DNA of 64,000 nt from Leptolyngbya sp. PCC 7375 (GCF_000316115.1 NZ_JH993797.1:5863961-5927960), one strand, 5' to 3'. Counted from the first letter of the stretch, positions 35,129 through 44,088 are shown. Notes: generated by a model not told the origin, from the letters alone. Numbers and translations: made by a program.

Positions 35129-36289
35129 CTAGCTGGCAATTGCACTGTCTAAAGGCAGTGCTAAACCACACCCCCAACGCTTAAGGGAAGGTCCTTCCTT
35201 AGGGAACCAATCATCTGGCCATTTTTGCCAGATGTTGTGGTCATCGGAGAAGGCATTTTGCAACACATAGACGCTACCAGCGGGCATTGCATAGCGTCCT
35301 CTCGACAGCCGTTTAGGTGGTTGAGACCGTTTAGGCTTGTCAGTATTGTCTGATGCGGCCTTGGCATCACCGAGACGATAACGAAAAGGAGAAGGACGTT
35401 TGGTTAATAGCCCGTCTACCTGCCATTGGGTAGAGAGATCACTATCAACATCTGCTAACTGATGACGTTGTTTATCTCCCTTTTTCAACTCTTGCGGATA
35501 GCGATAGGACAGACGATTAGAGCCCCAAATAGCCGGTGTAATCAAGGCAAAGCTCCGCTCAATTTTGGTTTCTAATAGAGTTTTGACTGGATCTCCAAGA
35601 GCATCGCAGATAATCTCTACCATGTGACCTTCACCACCAAAGCGATACCAGCCGTTCGTTAATTTTAAGTTGGAGAGATAAACCAGACAGGTGTCTGGAT
35701 GAAGCTGGACACTGTTTTCTAGAAACAAACTGCCACGCTTACGATCTGTATCTACCTTACGCTGATCCTTCAAGAGATAAGGATGCAGATGAGGCGCAAA
35801 CTGCCAGGGCTCACCATAGATGGAAATTGTTTTAGATGCCTTAATATCACCGTTAGAAATTGTGTCCCAATCACTTAGTTTGACCCATGTACCTCCACTG
35901 AACTTCTTATCAGGTGCTTTATCTGAAGAGTCACGCCACTGGATGTCAGTCTCTGCATGCCAGGCTAATCTATCTTCAACTACAGCTTCGGGAATTTGGG
36001 TCTTTTCTAGGTTTGGTTTAAATTTGGAAAGTAGGCTCATAGGAGCAGGAACACAAAAGTCTTGTGGGGCAGACTGCCAACCCCAAAAAGGGCCAGCTAT
36101 TTGCAAGCAATGCAAGTGCTTAGGTTGTTCAGTAGAGCCGTAGTGGTGAGCAAATAAACCTGAGACTGTGGCAGCACTGGGGGGGAAGTGGGTACCTGAG
36201 CGACCCACTAGGTTCTCGGGGGAGAGAAATCGCCCAGAGCTACCGTAGAGTAAACCTAAGGGTTTAACAGTAATGAGATATTTGAACAT
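35129..36289 (-). CDS. cmr3: Type III-B RAMP protein Cmr3
   Basis: The 386-residue Cas5-like subunit binds the crRNA 5' tag and contacts Cas10. Family features: MFKYLITVKPLGLLYGSSGR at the start, FPPSAATVSGLFAHHYG, NGWYRFGGEGHMVEI (Gly-rich loop) and the C-terminal MPAGSVYVLQ with GCGLALPLDSA. Complete length. It follows the cas10 remnant after 16 bp on the same strand, the usual cmr2-cmr3-cmr4-cmr5-cmr6 order. Confidence 0.88.
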   Translation of the reverse strand: MFKYLITVKPLGLLYGSSGRFLSPENLVGRSGTHFPPSAATVSGLFAHHYGSTEQPKHLHCLQIAGPFWGWQSAPQDFCVPAPMSLLSKFKPNLEKTQIPEAVVEDRLAWHAETDIQWRDSSDKAPDKKFSGGTWVKLSDWDTISNGDIKASKTISIYGEPWQFAPHLHPYLLKDQRKVDTDRKRGSLFLENSVQLHPDTCLVYLSNLKLTNGWYRFGGEGHMVEIICDALGDPVKTLLETKIERSFALITPAIWGSNRLSYRYPQELKKGDKQRHQLADVDSDLSTQWQVDGLLTKRPSPFRYRLGDAKAASDNTDKPKRSQPPKRLSRGRYAMPAGSVYVLQNAFSDDHNIWQKWPDDWFPKEGPSLKRWGCGLALPLDSAIAS

Positions 36290-36305
36290 GGTTGTGAGCG
36301 ACTAA

Positions 36306-36719
36306 CTAAGCAGCAACAGCTTGAGGCTGTCTGAGGGGACGGTTGAGATGAAAGCCTACTTTGGCCAGGTTAATGACCCAACTGTTGATGGCATGTTTGA
36401 CATACCGGTTTTCGGGCATGGGTTTGCCATAGTCTGGATCGTTGGGGTCGGTAATGGTAAAGCTGGTTTTATTGCCTAAAATCCCTGCGGCCACCAGGGA
36501 ATCATTATTGTCATATTGATTCCACCAGTAGCCTTCGTTGAGGATGGTGTTCTCTTCGCTAAAGTAAACTTGGAAAAGAGACCTGGCCACATCGATTTGA
36601 TTGTCCTGCTCTACACCAAAGGCATGGCGGCCTTCGAGCATGGCAACATCCTTGTAAAAACGGGTCCATGCTTGTTTGGAGTCAGAAATTTTGAGTCGAT
36701 TTCGGGTGATATCTATGTG
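36306..36719 (-). pseudogene. cas10: Cas10/Cmr2, C-terminal remnant
   Basis: About 138 residues upstream of cmr3 read RNRLKISDSKQAWTRFYKD and VAMLEGRHAFGVEQ, ending NSWVINLAKVGFHLNRP. This fits the helical C-terminal domain of cyanobacterial Cmr2, and the position is right. The HD, palm and GGDD-bearing cyclase domains are missing. The fragment begins exactly at the end of the IS4 copy at 36720. Beyond the IS is xisI, with no further cas10 sequence, so most of the gene has been deleted. The identification rests mainly on position and a loose match. Confidence 0.65.
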
Positions 36720-38034
36720 CTGACTGCCTGACACAAATCCTGTAACCCAGAATCCATAAGGATCGACAAGGAAATGGGCAGAGGGCATGCAAAGCTGAAG
36801 ATACCAAACCATCAGCGTGATATGCATGTCAGCCTCTACCCAACTGTATGATCAATTGTTGCCCTTCCTGCGTCAACATAGCCGTTACAAAGACCTCCGG
36901 CATCTGAAAACACTGGCTTGGATGGTCAGTGCCCTGATCTGTAGTGGCCAACTCAGCCTCCCCGCTTGGGAACCCTACGTCCCCAGTCGGGCGACTCAGG
37001 CCCAGAGCTTTGAACGTCGGTGGCATCGCTTTTTCATCAACCGATTCATTGATGTCAAGGGGTTGTATCTGCCGCTGGTGTTGTTAGCGCTCACCAACTG
37101 GCGGGCTCATCAACTCTATCTAGCATTGGATACGACCATGCTGTGGAATCGCTATTGTATGATTCACCTGTCGGTTGTGTGTTGTGGACGAGCGGTACCA
37201 CTTCTATGGCGGGTATTAGAGCATGAAAGTGCCATGGTTGCGTTCGATGAATATCGACCCTTGTTACGGCGTGCCCGTTGGCTGTTGCGTCGGCATCCCA
37301 ACACGATGTTGTTAGCTGACCGAGGGTTTGCCAACCATGACCTCACGAGTTGGTTGCAAGCGAGTGGTTGGCACTATTGTTTGCGCATTGCGTGTGATGT
37401 TCATCTCCACGGCCCATGCCGTCATCCATTGAAGTACAAGCGCTGTGGCCTCCTAAAAGGAGAAGCCACTCTCTATGAGAACGTGGGGCTCTGGCAAGAT
37501 GGTGAGCATCGATGTAATTTAGCTTGGCAACCGTGCGAGGGACGAAGGAATCCTGGGCGGTGATTACGGATGAATCACCGAGTCTACAAACGTTGTGGCC
37601 AATATGCCTTGCGGTTTCGGGTTGAGGAGTTGTTTTTAGATAGCAAATCAGGAGCCTTTGAACTCGAAGACTCTCGCATTCGATCCGCTCAAGCTCTAGA
37701 GCGTCTCTATTTGGTGGCCGCCATTGCCTTGTTATACGGCACCACTCAAGGCATGGCGGTGCAGTGTGAAGGCTTACGTCAACAGGTGGATACCCATTGG
37801 AGACGAGGGCTCAGCTATCTCAAAATTGGCTTACGGTGGCTCAAGGGAGTCGTTCACAAAGGTCGGACTCTTCTGAAACCAGTCCCCTTATTGCCCAAAG
37901 ACCCAGACCCTTGTTTTGCGTCCAACAAGGCTGAGCAACGTTACTATGACCTGATTTGGTTTTCCCGTATTCGGTCAATACGATGTCGGACTTGAGATAT
38001 TAATGGGGGCATCTGAGATGTGTCAGTCAGTCAG
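36720..38034. mobile_element. IS4-family element, copy 1 (1315 bp)
   Basis: Ends CTGACTGCCTGACACA and, inverted, CTGACTGACTGACACA. It is nearly identical to 42774-44088 and has the same length. The flanks (...ATCTATGTG and GATGATAGGG...) do not form a direct repeat, unlike copy 2. A rearrangement or deletion has therefore occurred at this site after or during insertion. Confidence 0.9.
36826..37995 (+). pseudogene. IS4-family transposase, copy 1, several frameshifts
   Basis: Same protein as the intact copy at 42880. It carries four single-base differences between about 37420 and 37600: C3 to C2 in CATCCATTG, A3 to A4 in CCTAAAAGG, loss of T in TTAGCTTGG, and C to CC in GTGGCCAATAT. They break the frame around the segment before the catalytic Glu. 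The C-terminal part with YALRFRVEELFLDSK resumes in frame at 37570. Not functional unless these are assembly errors. Confidence 0.88.
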
Positions 38035-38180
38035 GATGATAGGGGGGCATTACGTGTCGTTAACATTGCCCTACAACGTTTTGCTTTGCATAGTGGACAT
38101 GACCATAGTAGTACTTGTATCCCGAATTAAGATCTCTACTATGAATTAGTCCGTCTTACCCTAATAAAAAGAATAGTTCA

Positions 38181-38516
38181 ATGGATCGACTAAATGAGTA
38201 TCGCCAGCTGATACGCGACCTTATGACGGAGCATACTAAGATCCCTTATAAACATGGTGATATCAGGTTTGAAACAGTTTTTGATAGTGAGTCTGATCGT
38301 TACTTGCTAATGATTTTAGGCCGTGAGAACAAACGTTATGAGCATGGTTGTTTGTTGCACGTTGATATTATCGATGGCAAAATCTGGATTCAACGAGATG
38401 GTACTGAAGAGGGGATTGCTGCACAGCTGGTTGAGGCGGGTGTTCCTAAAGATCAAATTGTTTTAGGGTTCAAATCACCGGAACGTCGAAAGGACACAGA
38501 GTTTGCTGTTACCTAA
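38181..38516 (+). CDS. xisI: XisI-like protein
   Basis: The 111-residue protein belongs to the XisI family, named after the fdxN-element excision controlling factor of heterocystous cyanobacteria. MDRLNEYRQLIRDLMTEH, then HGCLLHVDIIDGKIWIQRDG and DQIVLGFKSPERRKDTEFA are the family hallmarks. It is normally translated just after xisH; here nothing like XisH precedes it, and the IS4 copy ends 146 bp upstream. It immediately precedes the first CRISPR leader. It may be an orphan left by the same deletion that removed cas10. Confidence 0.85.
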   Translation: MDRLNEYRQLIRDLMTEHTKIPYKHGDIRFETVFDSESDRYLLMILGRENKRYEHGCLLHVDIIDGKIWIQRDGTEEGIAAQLVEAGVPKDQIVLGFKSPERRKDTEFAVT

Positions 38517-38589
38517 GGTAAATTGGTTATTCGTGAATGTTTGCCGATACCCTTTTCCCCGTCTTCCGTCTTCACATTTCCGTCCTGTA
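38517..38589 (+). promoter_or_regulatory. Leader-like sequence of CRISPR array 1
   Basis: The pyrimidine-rich stretch CCGTCTTCCGTCTTCAC, with TTTCCGTCCTGTAG, directly precedes the first repeat. It is repeated almost unchanged before array 2 (38966-38997). I see no clear -10/-35. Confidence 0.5.
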
Positions 38590-38853
38590 GATTCCGCTTA
38601 GTTGAAATCGGAATAGTTGGAAACCGCTCAGACATCCATGAACCGTTAGCGCCTAGCCCAACACCCTTTACCGATAAGTTGAAATCGGAATAGTTGGAAA
38701 CGCAATGACAATGCAGGCTGCAAAGATGAAAGCATATGTCACTTTACCGATAAGTTGAAATCGGAATAGTTGAAAACTCAAACAGGTCGCCGCAATCAAA
38801 ATTGATTACGTTGCCGTCTTTACCAATTAGTTGAAATCGGAATAGTTGTAAAC
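38590..38853 (+). CRISPR. CRISPR array 1: 4 repeats, 3 spacers
   Basis: Repeats of 36 bp (core GTTGAAATCGGAATAGTTGG, ending AAAC) lie at 38590, 38666, 38742 and 38818, with spacers of 41, 40 and 40 bp. The first repeat has an altered 5' part (GATTCCGCTTA instead of CTTTACCGATTA). The third has GAAAAC and the last has TTGTAAAC at the 3' end, as expected for the leader-distal side. Orientation plus. Confidence 0.95.
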
Positions 38854-38997
38854 ACTTCGAAAGGCGAAAAACGGAGGGCGAAAATAGGAAATGGAAAAGC
38901 TTTTAGATTAGCTATAATCTAACTGAGTGAATACTGTAAACTTGAGCAATAACCAGCTTTCTTTTTTCCGTCTTCCGTCTTCACTTTTCTGTCCTTT
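38854..38997 (+). promoter_or_regulatory. Inter-array segment with second leader-like sequence
   Basis: It contains a perfect palindrome, TTAGATTA-GCTA-TAATCTAA (38903-38922), and then CCGTCTTCCGTCTTCAC with TTTCTGTCCTTTAG, the counterpart of the leader before array 1. At 144 bp it is much longer than any spacer here. Confidence 0.55.
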
Positions 38998-39584
38998 AGA
39001 CTCCGATTAGTTGAAATCGGAATAGTTGGAAACCGGCGTACTGCATCATCACTATCGAGAACAATAGGAGTATTCTTCATCGATTAGTTGAAATCGGAAT
39101 AGTTGGAAACATTTTGGGGTCATAGTTTCGTGCGTCAATGCTCTGAATGAGCCTTCACCGATTAGTTGAAATCGGAATAGTTGGAAACTCTATCGTGTCT
39201 CCGGCGATCGCACCCAGTTCCACCGGCAATTTCTGTCAGCTTTACCGATTAGTTGAAATCGGAATAGTTGGAAACCGAAAACCATCCTCAGCTTCCCACC
39301 CATTGTCTAAATTCGACTTTACCGATTAGTTGAAATCGGAATAGTTGGAAACGTTATCAATTCCTTGTCTAGCCTATGGTAGTGGATAATTGTGCTTTAC
39401 CGATAAGTTGAAATCGGAATAGTTGGAAACCGGAATACGTCACGGTCCTCTTCAGGGATGACCACGTTGTACCTTCACCGATAGTTGAAATCGAAATAGT
39501 TGGAAACGCTCCAGTCGCGGTAACGAACTGAATGCTGAGCGAAAGTATGTCTTCACCGATTAGTTGAAATCGGAATAGTTGGTA
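38998..39584 (+). CRISPR. CRISPR array 2: 8 repeats, 7 spacers
   Basis: Same repeat as array 1, with consensus 5' part CTTTACCGATTA and variants CTTCACC and GATAAG. Repeats start near 38998, 39075, 39153, 39240, 39317, 39395, 39473 and 39551. Spacers are 41-43 bp except the third, 51 bp. The seventh repeat has lost a base and has CGAAATAG. The last ends GGTAG instead of GGAAAC, marking the distal end. No adaptation genes or cas6 lie nearby. Confidence 0.96.
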
Positions 39585-39607
39585 GAAAATTGAGCACTCT
39601 CAAAAAA

Positions 39608-39632
39608 GCCCATTTCATGATTTGAAATGGGC
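39608..39632. terminator. Bidirectional terminator between CRISPR array and HD gene
   Basis: GCCCATTTCA and TGAAATGGGC form a perfect 10-bp stem around five bases. On the minus strand it is followed by six T, ideal for ending the HD/TIGR03985 operon. On the plus strand TTCCTTATT follows, so it may also end the array transcript. Confidence 0.8.
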
Positions 39633-39662
39633 TTCCTTATTATTAAATTTAGCTTGCCTATA

Positions 39663-40244
39663 TCAGCTAATAAACCCCAAAAACACCTGCTCCAAATCAT
39701 CCACCATCCACCCAGATCTCACCGCCCCAAACAACCCCACATACTCCTCATACAACCACAACGTCCCCTCCCGTCCGCCCGAAAAATGCCCCCACACACC
39801 ATCCCCATAAACCCGCAACAAACCCAACAACGACCGCCCATTATGCAACTTATCCGCTAACACAATCCGCTGTACTCCAGTGCCTGCCATCCGAATCTGT
39901 TCCAAATACAGCTGTTTCTGATCGCGCCAGCTGAGACCCGTCAAATTGTCAGGCTGCGTACACCCCAAAACCAACTCCGAAACAATCAACCCAAATTGCT
40001 CACGAATCTCTTGTAATGTCGCCAGCCCACCCTGATCCTCTACCGCATCATGTAATAGAGCTGCGATCGCCTCATCCTCAGTCCCCCCATCCTCCAACAC
40101 CAACGCTGCCACCGCCATCAAATGCGCCATATACGGCACCCCCGTTAACTTTCGCCGCTGATGCCGATGCAGTTGCACCGCATATACCAACGCCGCTTCA
40201 AAGCGTTCCCCTAGAACAACACCAGACCCATCAAAACAAGACAC
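39663..40244 (-). CDS. HD-domain phosphohydrolase, SpoT-like
   Basis: The 193-residue protein has the HD fold of (p)ppGpp hydrolases: VYAVQLHRHQRRKLTGVPYM (first His), then AIAALLHDAVEDQGG (His-Asp) and RIVLADKLHNGRSLL (the conserved Asp-Lys-x-His-Asn). No synthetase domain is present, so it is a small hydrolase-type protein of metal-dependent nucleotide phosphohydrolases. It starts at a GTG overlapping the stop of the TIGR03985 gene (TAGTG), so the two are translationally coupled. In a CRISPR locus a role in nucleotide signalling is tempting but unproven. Confidence 0.8.
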   Translation of the reverse strand: MSCFDGSGVVLGERFEAALVYAVQLHRHQRRKLTGVPYMAHLMAVAALVLEDGGTEDEAIAALLHDAVEDQGGLATLQEIREQFGLIVSELVLGCTQPDNLTGLSWRDQKQLYLEQIRMAGTGVQRIVLADKLHNGRSLLGLLRVYGDGVWGHFSGGREGTLWLYEEYVGLFGAVRSGWMVDDLEQVFLGFIS

Positions 40245-41689
40245 TAAACAATATCCCGATAAAACCCACTCTCTGCCATCACCTCTCGCCCAAACTGTTG
40301 TCGTAACGGCCAGGGTAACAACACCTCAATATGAGGCCGCCAGGCCCGCAGGCGCTGCTTTACATTCGGGTCATTCCGCCGATAAACTGCCCGATAATAC
40401 GCATCCTGCTCAGACCGAGATGCTAATAAATTCAACATCTGTTGCCGCAATTCTCCCCGTAATGTATGTGCGATCAGCGTCTGAGCCTGACCATAATCAA
40501 CCCGCTTAAACGTCGGATGCCGTAACGAATTGCGGATATAACGCTGATCCCAAATCTGATCAAACCGCACCAGTAAAACATCTTTCGGCTGATAATAATC
40601 AAACCCCCATGCCTCCGCCATCCACACCTGAATATCATCCGGCGTTGGCAAATCATTCTCTAAGTATCGCTGTTTGAGCGCAGGCGGCAACAACGACGAA
40701 TCCCAGGATAATTCTTCCAGGTCCTGAATCCGATCCAAACGATAATTACGCCAATCCACCACATCCGGTTGCTCAAACACCTCCCCAAAGCCACATAAAT
40801 ATGGCCCTCGCCGATAGTAATAAAGACACACCGGATATACCACCACCGTTGCCATCACCTGCCGCGACGCATGCCAATGGGTTAGCTTAACCGGTGGTAC
40901 CTCAGATTGCTGCCATAGCTCCCCCAACGCCGCCTGCCAGTCCTCCACCCGATCATGCCGATCCTTCGGTACCACATAATCCACATGCACAAAAAAGCGC
41001 CGTTGATTTTCTAAAGCATGGGATAAATTGTCTGCAATGGCTGCCAAGTCCGGCTGTACCAAAAACGCCAGCTCATCCGCCGTAGCAGAACGAGTAGACC
41101 CATAGGGCAAAACAGGCCAATCTTTTACCCGACCATAACCACCCCCCACAGACGCCAACAACTGCAACTCTTGCAACCGCTTTAAATCGCCAGACAATGC
41201 CCGTCTCGTCACCCCAAAAAGCCGTGTCTCATCTAGAAACTGATCACACCGTTTTGGCAAAATATTATGCTGTTTTAGAGCTGTAATAAACTGTTGTCGT
41301 TTCTCTTCTACCTCATGGGGATAATCAGCCGCATAGACTTCCCATTGTGCCTGCCGGTAGTCTAAGTCAGGTGCAAATAACCATGCCGCCACTGTTTTGG
41401 TGCAAGGGCATAGCTCATTATGCTGCCCTGGCTTGTCATCATTACTCGGATGATCTGCCGTAAAAAATGCCTCTCGGCAATCCGCATAGGTAAACGGCTC
41501 AGGCAATGAAGATGACATTGCCCCATAAAAGTAGCGCAGCCAAATCCACATCCGTAACGCCTGAGTAAGATGCTGTTTCAGGCTGCCACGGGCCAGCCAC
41601 TGTAGCAAAGCAATTTCTGGCAAATCTGACCAAAATACTTCAGGCATAGCCCCCTGGGTAGACAGTTTTCTGCTGATAGCCTGCATCAA
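40244..41689 (-). CDS. TIGR03985-family CRISPR-associated protein (WYL-like regulator)
   Basis: The 481-residue protein resembles the cyanobacterial TIGR03985 group found next to type III loci. A helical N-terminal part leads to a winged-helix region (DETRLFGVTRRALSGDLKRL, then LQLLASVGGGYGRV) and a WYL-like beta domain (MATVVVYPVCLYYYRRGPYL, then NYRLDRIQDLEEL). The tail EVMAESGFYRDIV is near the stop. WYL proteins sense nucleotides or nucleic acids and control CRISPR or defence genes, so this is probably the locus regulator. It is divergent from csx3 with a 98-bp intergenic region, a likely site for its operator. Confidence 0.75.
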   Translation of the reverse strand: MMQAISRKLSTQGAMPEVFWSDLPEIALLQWLARGSLKQHLTQALRMWIWLRYFYGAMSSSLPEPFTYADCREAFFTADHPSNDDKPGQHNELCPCTKTVAAWLFAPDLDYRQAQWEVYAADYPHEVEEKRQQFITALKQHNILPKRCDQFLDETRLFGVTRRALSGDLKRLQELQLLASVGGGYGRVKDWPVLPYGSTRSATADELAFLVQPDLAAIADNLSHALENQRRFFVHVDYVVPKDRHDRVEDWQAALGELWQQSEVPPVKLTHWHASRQVMATVVVYPVCLYYYRRGPYLCGFGEVFEQPDVVDWRNYRLDRIQDLEELSWDSSLLPPALKQRYLENDLPTPDDIQVWMAEAWGFDYYQPKDVLLVRFDQIWDQRYIRNSLRHPTFKRVDYGQAQTLIAHTLRGELRQQMLNLLASRSEQDAYYRAVYRRNDPNVKQRLRAWRPHIEVLLPWPLRQQFGREVMAESGFYRDIV

Positions 41690-41787
41690 AATAAACAGTA
41701 AATCAATTCCCTAATTTTGTCTGAAGCTGGAAGCAGCCTCTTCCTCCACTTGCTACACTGCCATCAAGCTTGTCAGGATGATGTTCC

Positions 41788-42153
41788 ATGCCCGATGTAG
41801 AACTAACCATCGCCCCCAACAAAACCTCAGCTGGACTAACTTATCAGCATCTCCATATTCAGATCACCACTGATAATGGCCTGATCACCCCTGCTGATCT
41901 TAAAGGGCTGGATCTACCTAAAAACTTGATAGCTAGCCAGGGCATTGTAATTGAAGGAAAGGCCCCCATATGGCTATATGGCTACCTTGTCCATGCGTGC
42001 CATGCTTCAGCCTGGGTCGGTTGCTTTGACCCACGTCTTGGCGGCGACTCTCCCCGTGCAGGCGGTGCCGTCATCATCGAAACCCATTCGCCCCAAGTGG
42101 ATGTTGGCCAGGTAATAGCAGTGGAGATTCCTGATGAATTTTATTCAACTTGA
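41788..42153 (+). CDS. csx3: Csx3 (putative ring nuclease)
   Basis: The 121-residue protein is a Csx3-type protein. IVIEGKAPIWLYGYLVHACH and WVGCFDPRLGG are the conserved core, and VIIETHSPQVDVGQVI the C-terminal strand. Csx3 (Crn3) enzymes degrade cyclic tetra-adenylate made by Cas10 and so switch off type III signalling. The His of the core (LVHACH) is a candidate active-site residue. The ORF overlaps the next csx3-AAA gene by 20 bp in a different frame, so the two are co-translated. Confidence 0.85.
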   Translation: MPDVELTIAPNKTSAGLTYQHLHIQITTDNGLITPADLKGLDLPKNLIASQGIVIEGKAPIWLYGYLVHACHASAWVGCFDPRLGGDSPRAGGAVIIETHSPQVDVGQVIAVEIPDEFYST

Positions 42154-42773
42154 AGTCAATAGTTTGTCAGTGGGTGAGACCACCTATCAAACCCTTTATA
42201 TCACCCTGACCAAGCCACAAAAATTGATTCCAGCATCATCCATTGTGCCCCTGCCATTGCCGGTCGATCTGGATCTAAGCCGAGAAGTGGTCATCTCTGG
42301 CCAGGCTCCCCTATGGCTACAAGTTCGATTAATGTGGCGCTGTCGAGAGGCCCCCTGGGTCGGCTGCCATGCCGCCCGTGATAATCAAATTGTAGTCGTC
42401 CATAGTAAAGTCGTATCACCGGCAGTTGGTGACAGTTTTCCTATCCGTCTAAACCGTCAACCCTGTCCCGCTATTTTGATTGGGGGACCACCGAACAGTG
42501 GCAAAAGCGTATTTTCCAATGCCCTCAGACGAGCACTCTTAGAACAAGGGAAACGCGTATTTCTCCATCGCGCTAGTTGGGATGGTGAAGGCAATTGGGC
42601 CTACGAAACAGAGAGTCCAGATTTGGTCGATTCTCTTGTTAGATATAACGAGTTTCGTATCCATGAAGATCCCGAAACAGCAAAACTAATTCCTGACTTT
42701 TTTGAAAAACAAGCTAGGACAGTTGCCAACCTACGACAGCTGACAGACTGTTTACTCGTAGATGTCGGAGGAC

Positions 42774-44088
42774 CTGACTGCCTGACACAAATCCTGTAAC
42801 CCAGAATCCATAAGGATCGACAAGGAAATGGGCAGAGGGCATGCAAAGCTGAAGATACCAAACCATCAGCGTGATATGCATGTCAGCCTCTACCCAACTG
42901 TATGATCAATTGTTGCCCTTCCTGCGTCAACATAGCCGTTACAAAGACCTCCGGCATCTGAAAACACTGGCTTGGATGGTCAGTGCCCTGATCTGTAGTG
43001 GCCAACTCAGCCTCCCCGCTTGGGAACCCTACGTCCCCAGTCGGGCGACTCAGGCCCAGAGCTTTGAACGTCGGTGGCATCGCTTTTTCATCAACCGATT
43101 CATTGATGTCAAGGGGTTGTATCTGCCGCTGGTGTTGTTAGCGCTCACCAACTGGCGGGCTCATCGACTCTATCTAGCATTGGATACGACCATGCTGTGG
43201 AATCGCTATTGTATGATTCACCTGTCGGTTGTGTGTTGTGGACGAGCGGTACCACTTCTATGGCGGGTATTAGAGCATGAAAGTGCCATGGTTGCGTTCG
43301 ATGAATATCGACCCTTGTTACGGCGTGCCCGTTGGCTGTTGCGTCGGCATCCCAACACGATGTTGTTAGCTGACCGAGGGTTTGCCAACCATGACCTCAT
43401 GAGTTGGTTGCAAGCGAGTGGTTGGCACTATTGTTTGCGCATTGCGTGTGATGTTCATCTCCACGGCCCATGCCGTCATCCCATTGAAGTACAAGCGCTG
43501 TGGCCTCCCAAAGGAGAAGCCACTCTCTATGAGAACGTGGGGCTCTGGCAAGATGGTGAGCATCGATGTAATTTAGTCTTGGCAACCGTGCGAGGGACGA
43601 AGGAATCCTGGGCGGTGATTACGGATGAATCACCGAGTCTACAAACGTTGTGGCAATATGCCTTGCGGTTTCGGGTTGAGGAGTTGTTTTTAGATAGCAA
43701 ATCAGGAGCCTTTGAACTCGAAGACTCTCGCATTCGATCCGCTCAAGCTCTAGAGCGTCTCTATTTGGTGGCCGCCATTGCCTTGTTATACGGCACCACT
43801 CAAGGCATGGCGGTGCAGTGTGAAGGCTTACGTCAACAGGTGGATACCCATTGGAGACGAGGGCTCAGCTATCTCAAAATTGGCTTACGGTGGCTCAAGG
43901 GAGTCGTTCACAAAGGTCGGACTCTTCTGAAACCAGTCCCCTTATTGCCCAAAGACCCAGACCCTTGTTTTGCGTCCAACAAGGCTGAGCAACGTTACTA
44001 TGACCTGATTTGGTTTTCCCGTATTCGGTCAATACGATGTCGGACTTGAGATATTAATGGGGGCATCTGAGATGTGTCAGTCAGTCAG
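42774..44088. mobile_element. IS4-family element, copy 2 (1315 bp), with target duplication
   Basis: Inverted ends CTGACTGCCTGACACA / TGTGTCAGTCAGTCAG are flanked by a perfect 10-bp direct repeat GTCGGAGGAC (42764-42773 and 44089-44098). Ten base pairs is in the range expected for IS4. A simple recent insertion. Confidence 0.95.
42880..44049 (+). CDS. IS4-family transposase (intact copy)
   Basis: 389 residues from ATG 42880. The DDE motifs are YLALDTTMLWNRYCMIHLSV (first Asp), HPNTMLLADRGFANHDLM (second Asp) and YALRFRVEELFLDSK, which fits Y-(2)-R-(3)-E-(6)-K exactly. The N-terminal part (LRHLKTLAWMVSALICSGQL) is the usual helical DNA-binding region. This copy is complete and may be active. 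Copy 1 at 36826 differs by a few bases. Confidence 0.93.
   Translation: MSASTQLYDQLLPFLRQHSRYKDLRHLKTLAWMVSALICSGQLSLPAWEPYVPSRATQAQSFERRWHRFFINRFIDVKGLYLPLVLLALTNWRAHRLYLALDTTMLWNRYCMIHLSVVCCGRAVPLLWRVLEHESAMVAFDEYRPLLRRARWLLRRHPNTMLLADRGFANHDLMSWLQASGWHYCLRIACDVHLHGPCRHPIEVQALWPPKGEATLYENVGLWQDGEHRCNLVLATVRGTKESWAVITDESPSLQTLWQYALRFRVEELFLDSKSGAFELEDSRIRSAQALERLYLVAAIALLYGTTQGMAVQCEGLRQQVDTHWRRGLSYLKIGLRWLKGVVHKGRTLLKPVPLLPKDPDPCFASNKAEQRYYDLIWFSRIRSIRCRT

Noticed and set aside
36306..36827. Reading the cas10 remnant as a 173-residue protein starting within the IS
   Set aside because: The first 36 codons are IS end sequence; the natural coding part begins at 36719.
38854..38997. The segment between the two CRISPR arrays as one very long spacer
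   Set aside because: It is 144 bp against 40-51 bp for real spacers and repeats the leader-like sequence; a second array start is the better reading.
38590..39584. Self-targeting spacers against this window
   Set aside because: By eye I found no spacer matching other parts of the window; a proper search against the genome and phages was not possible.
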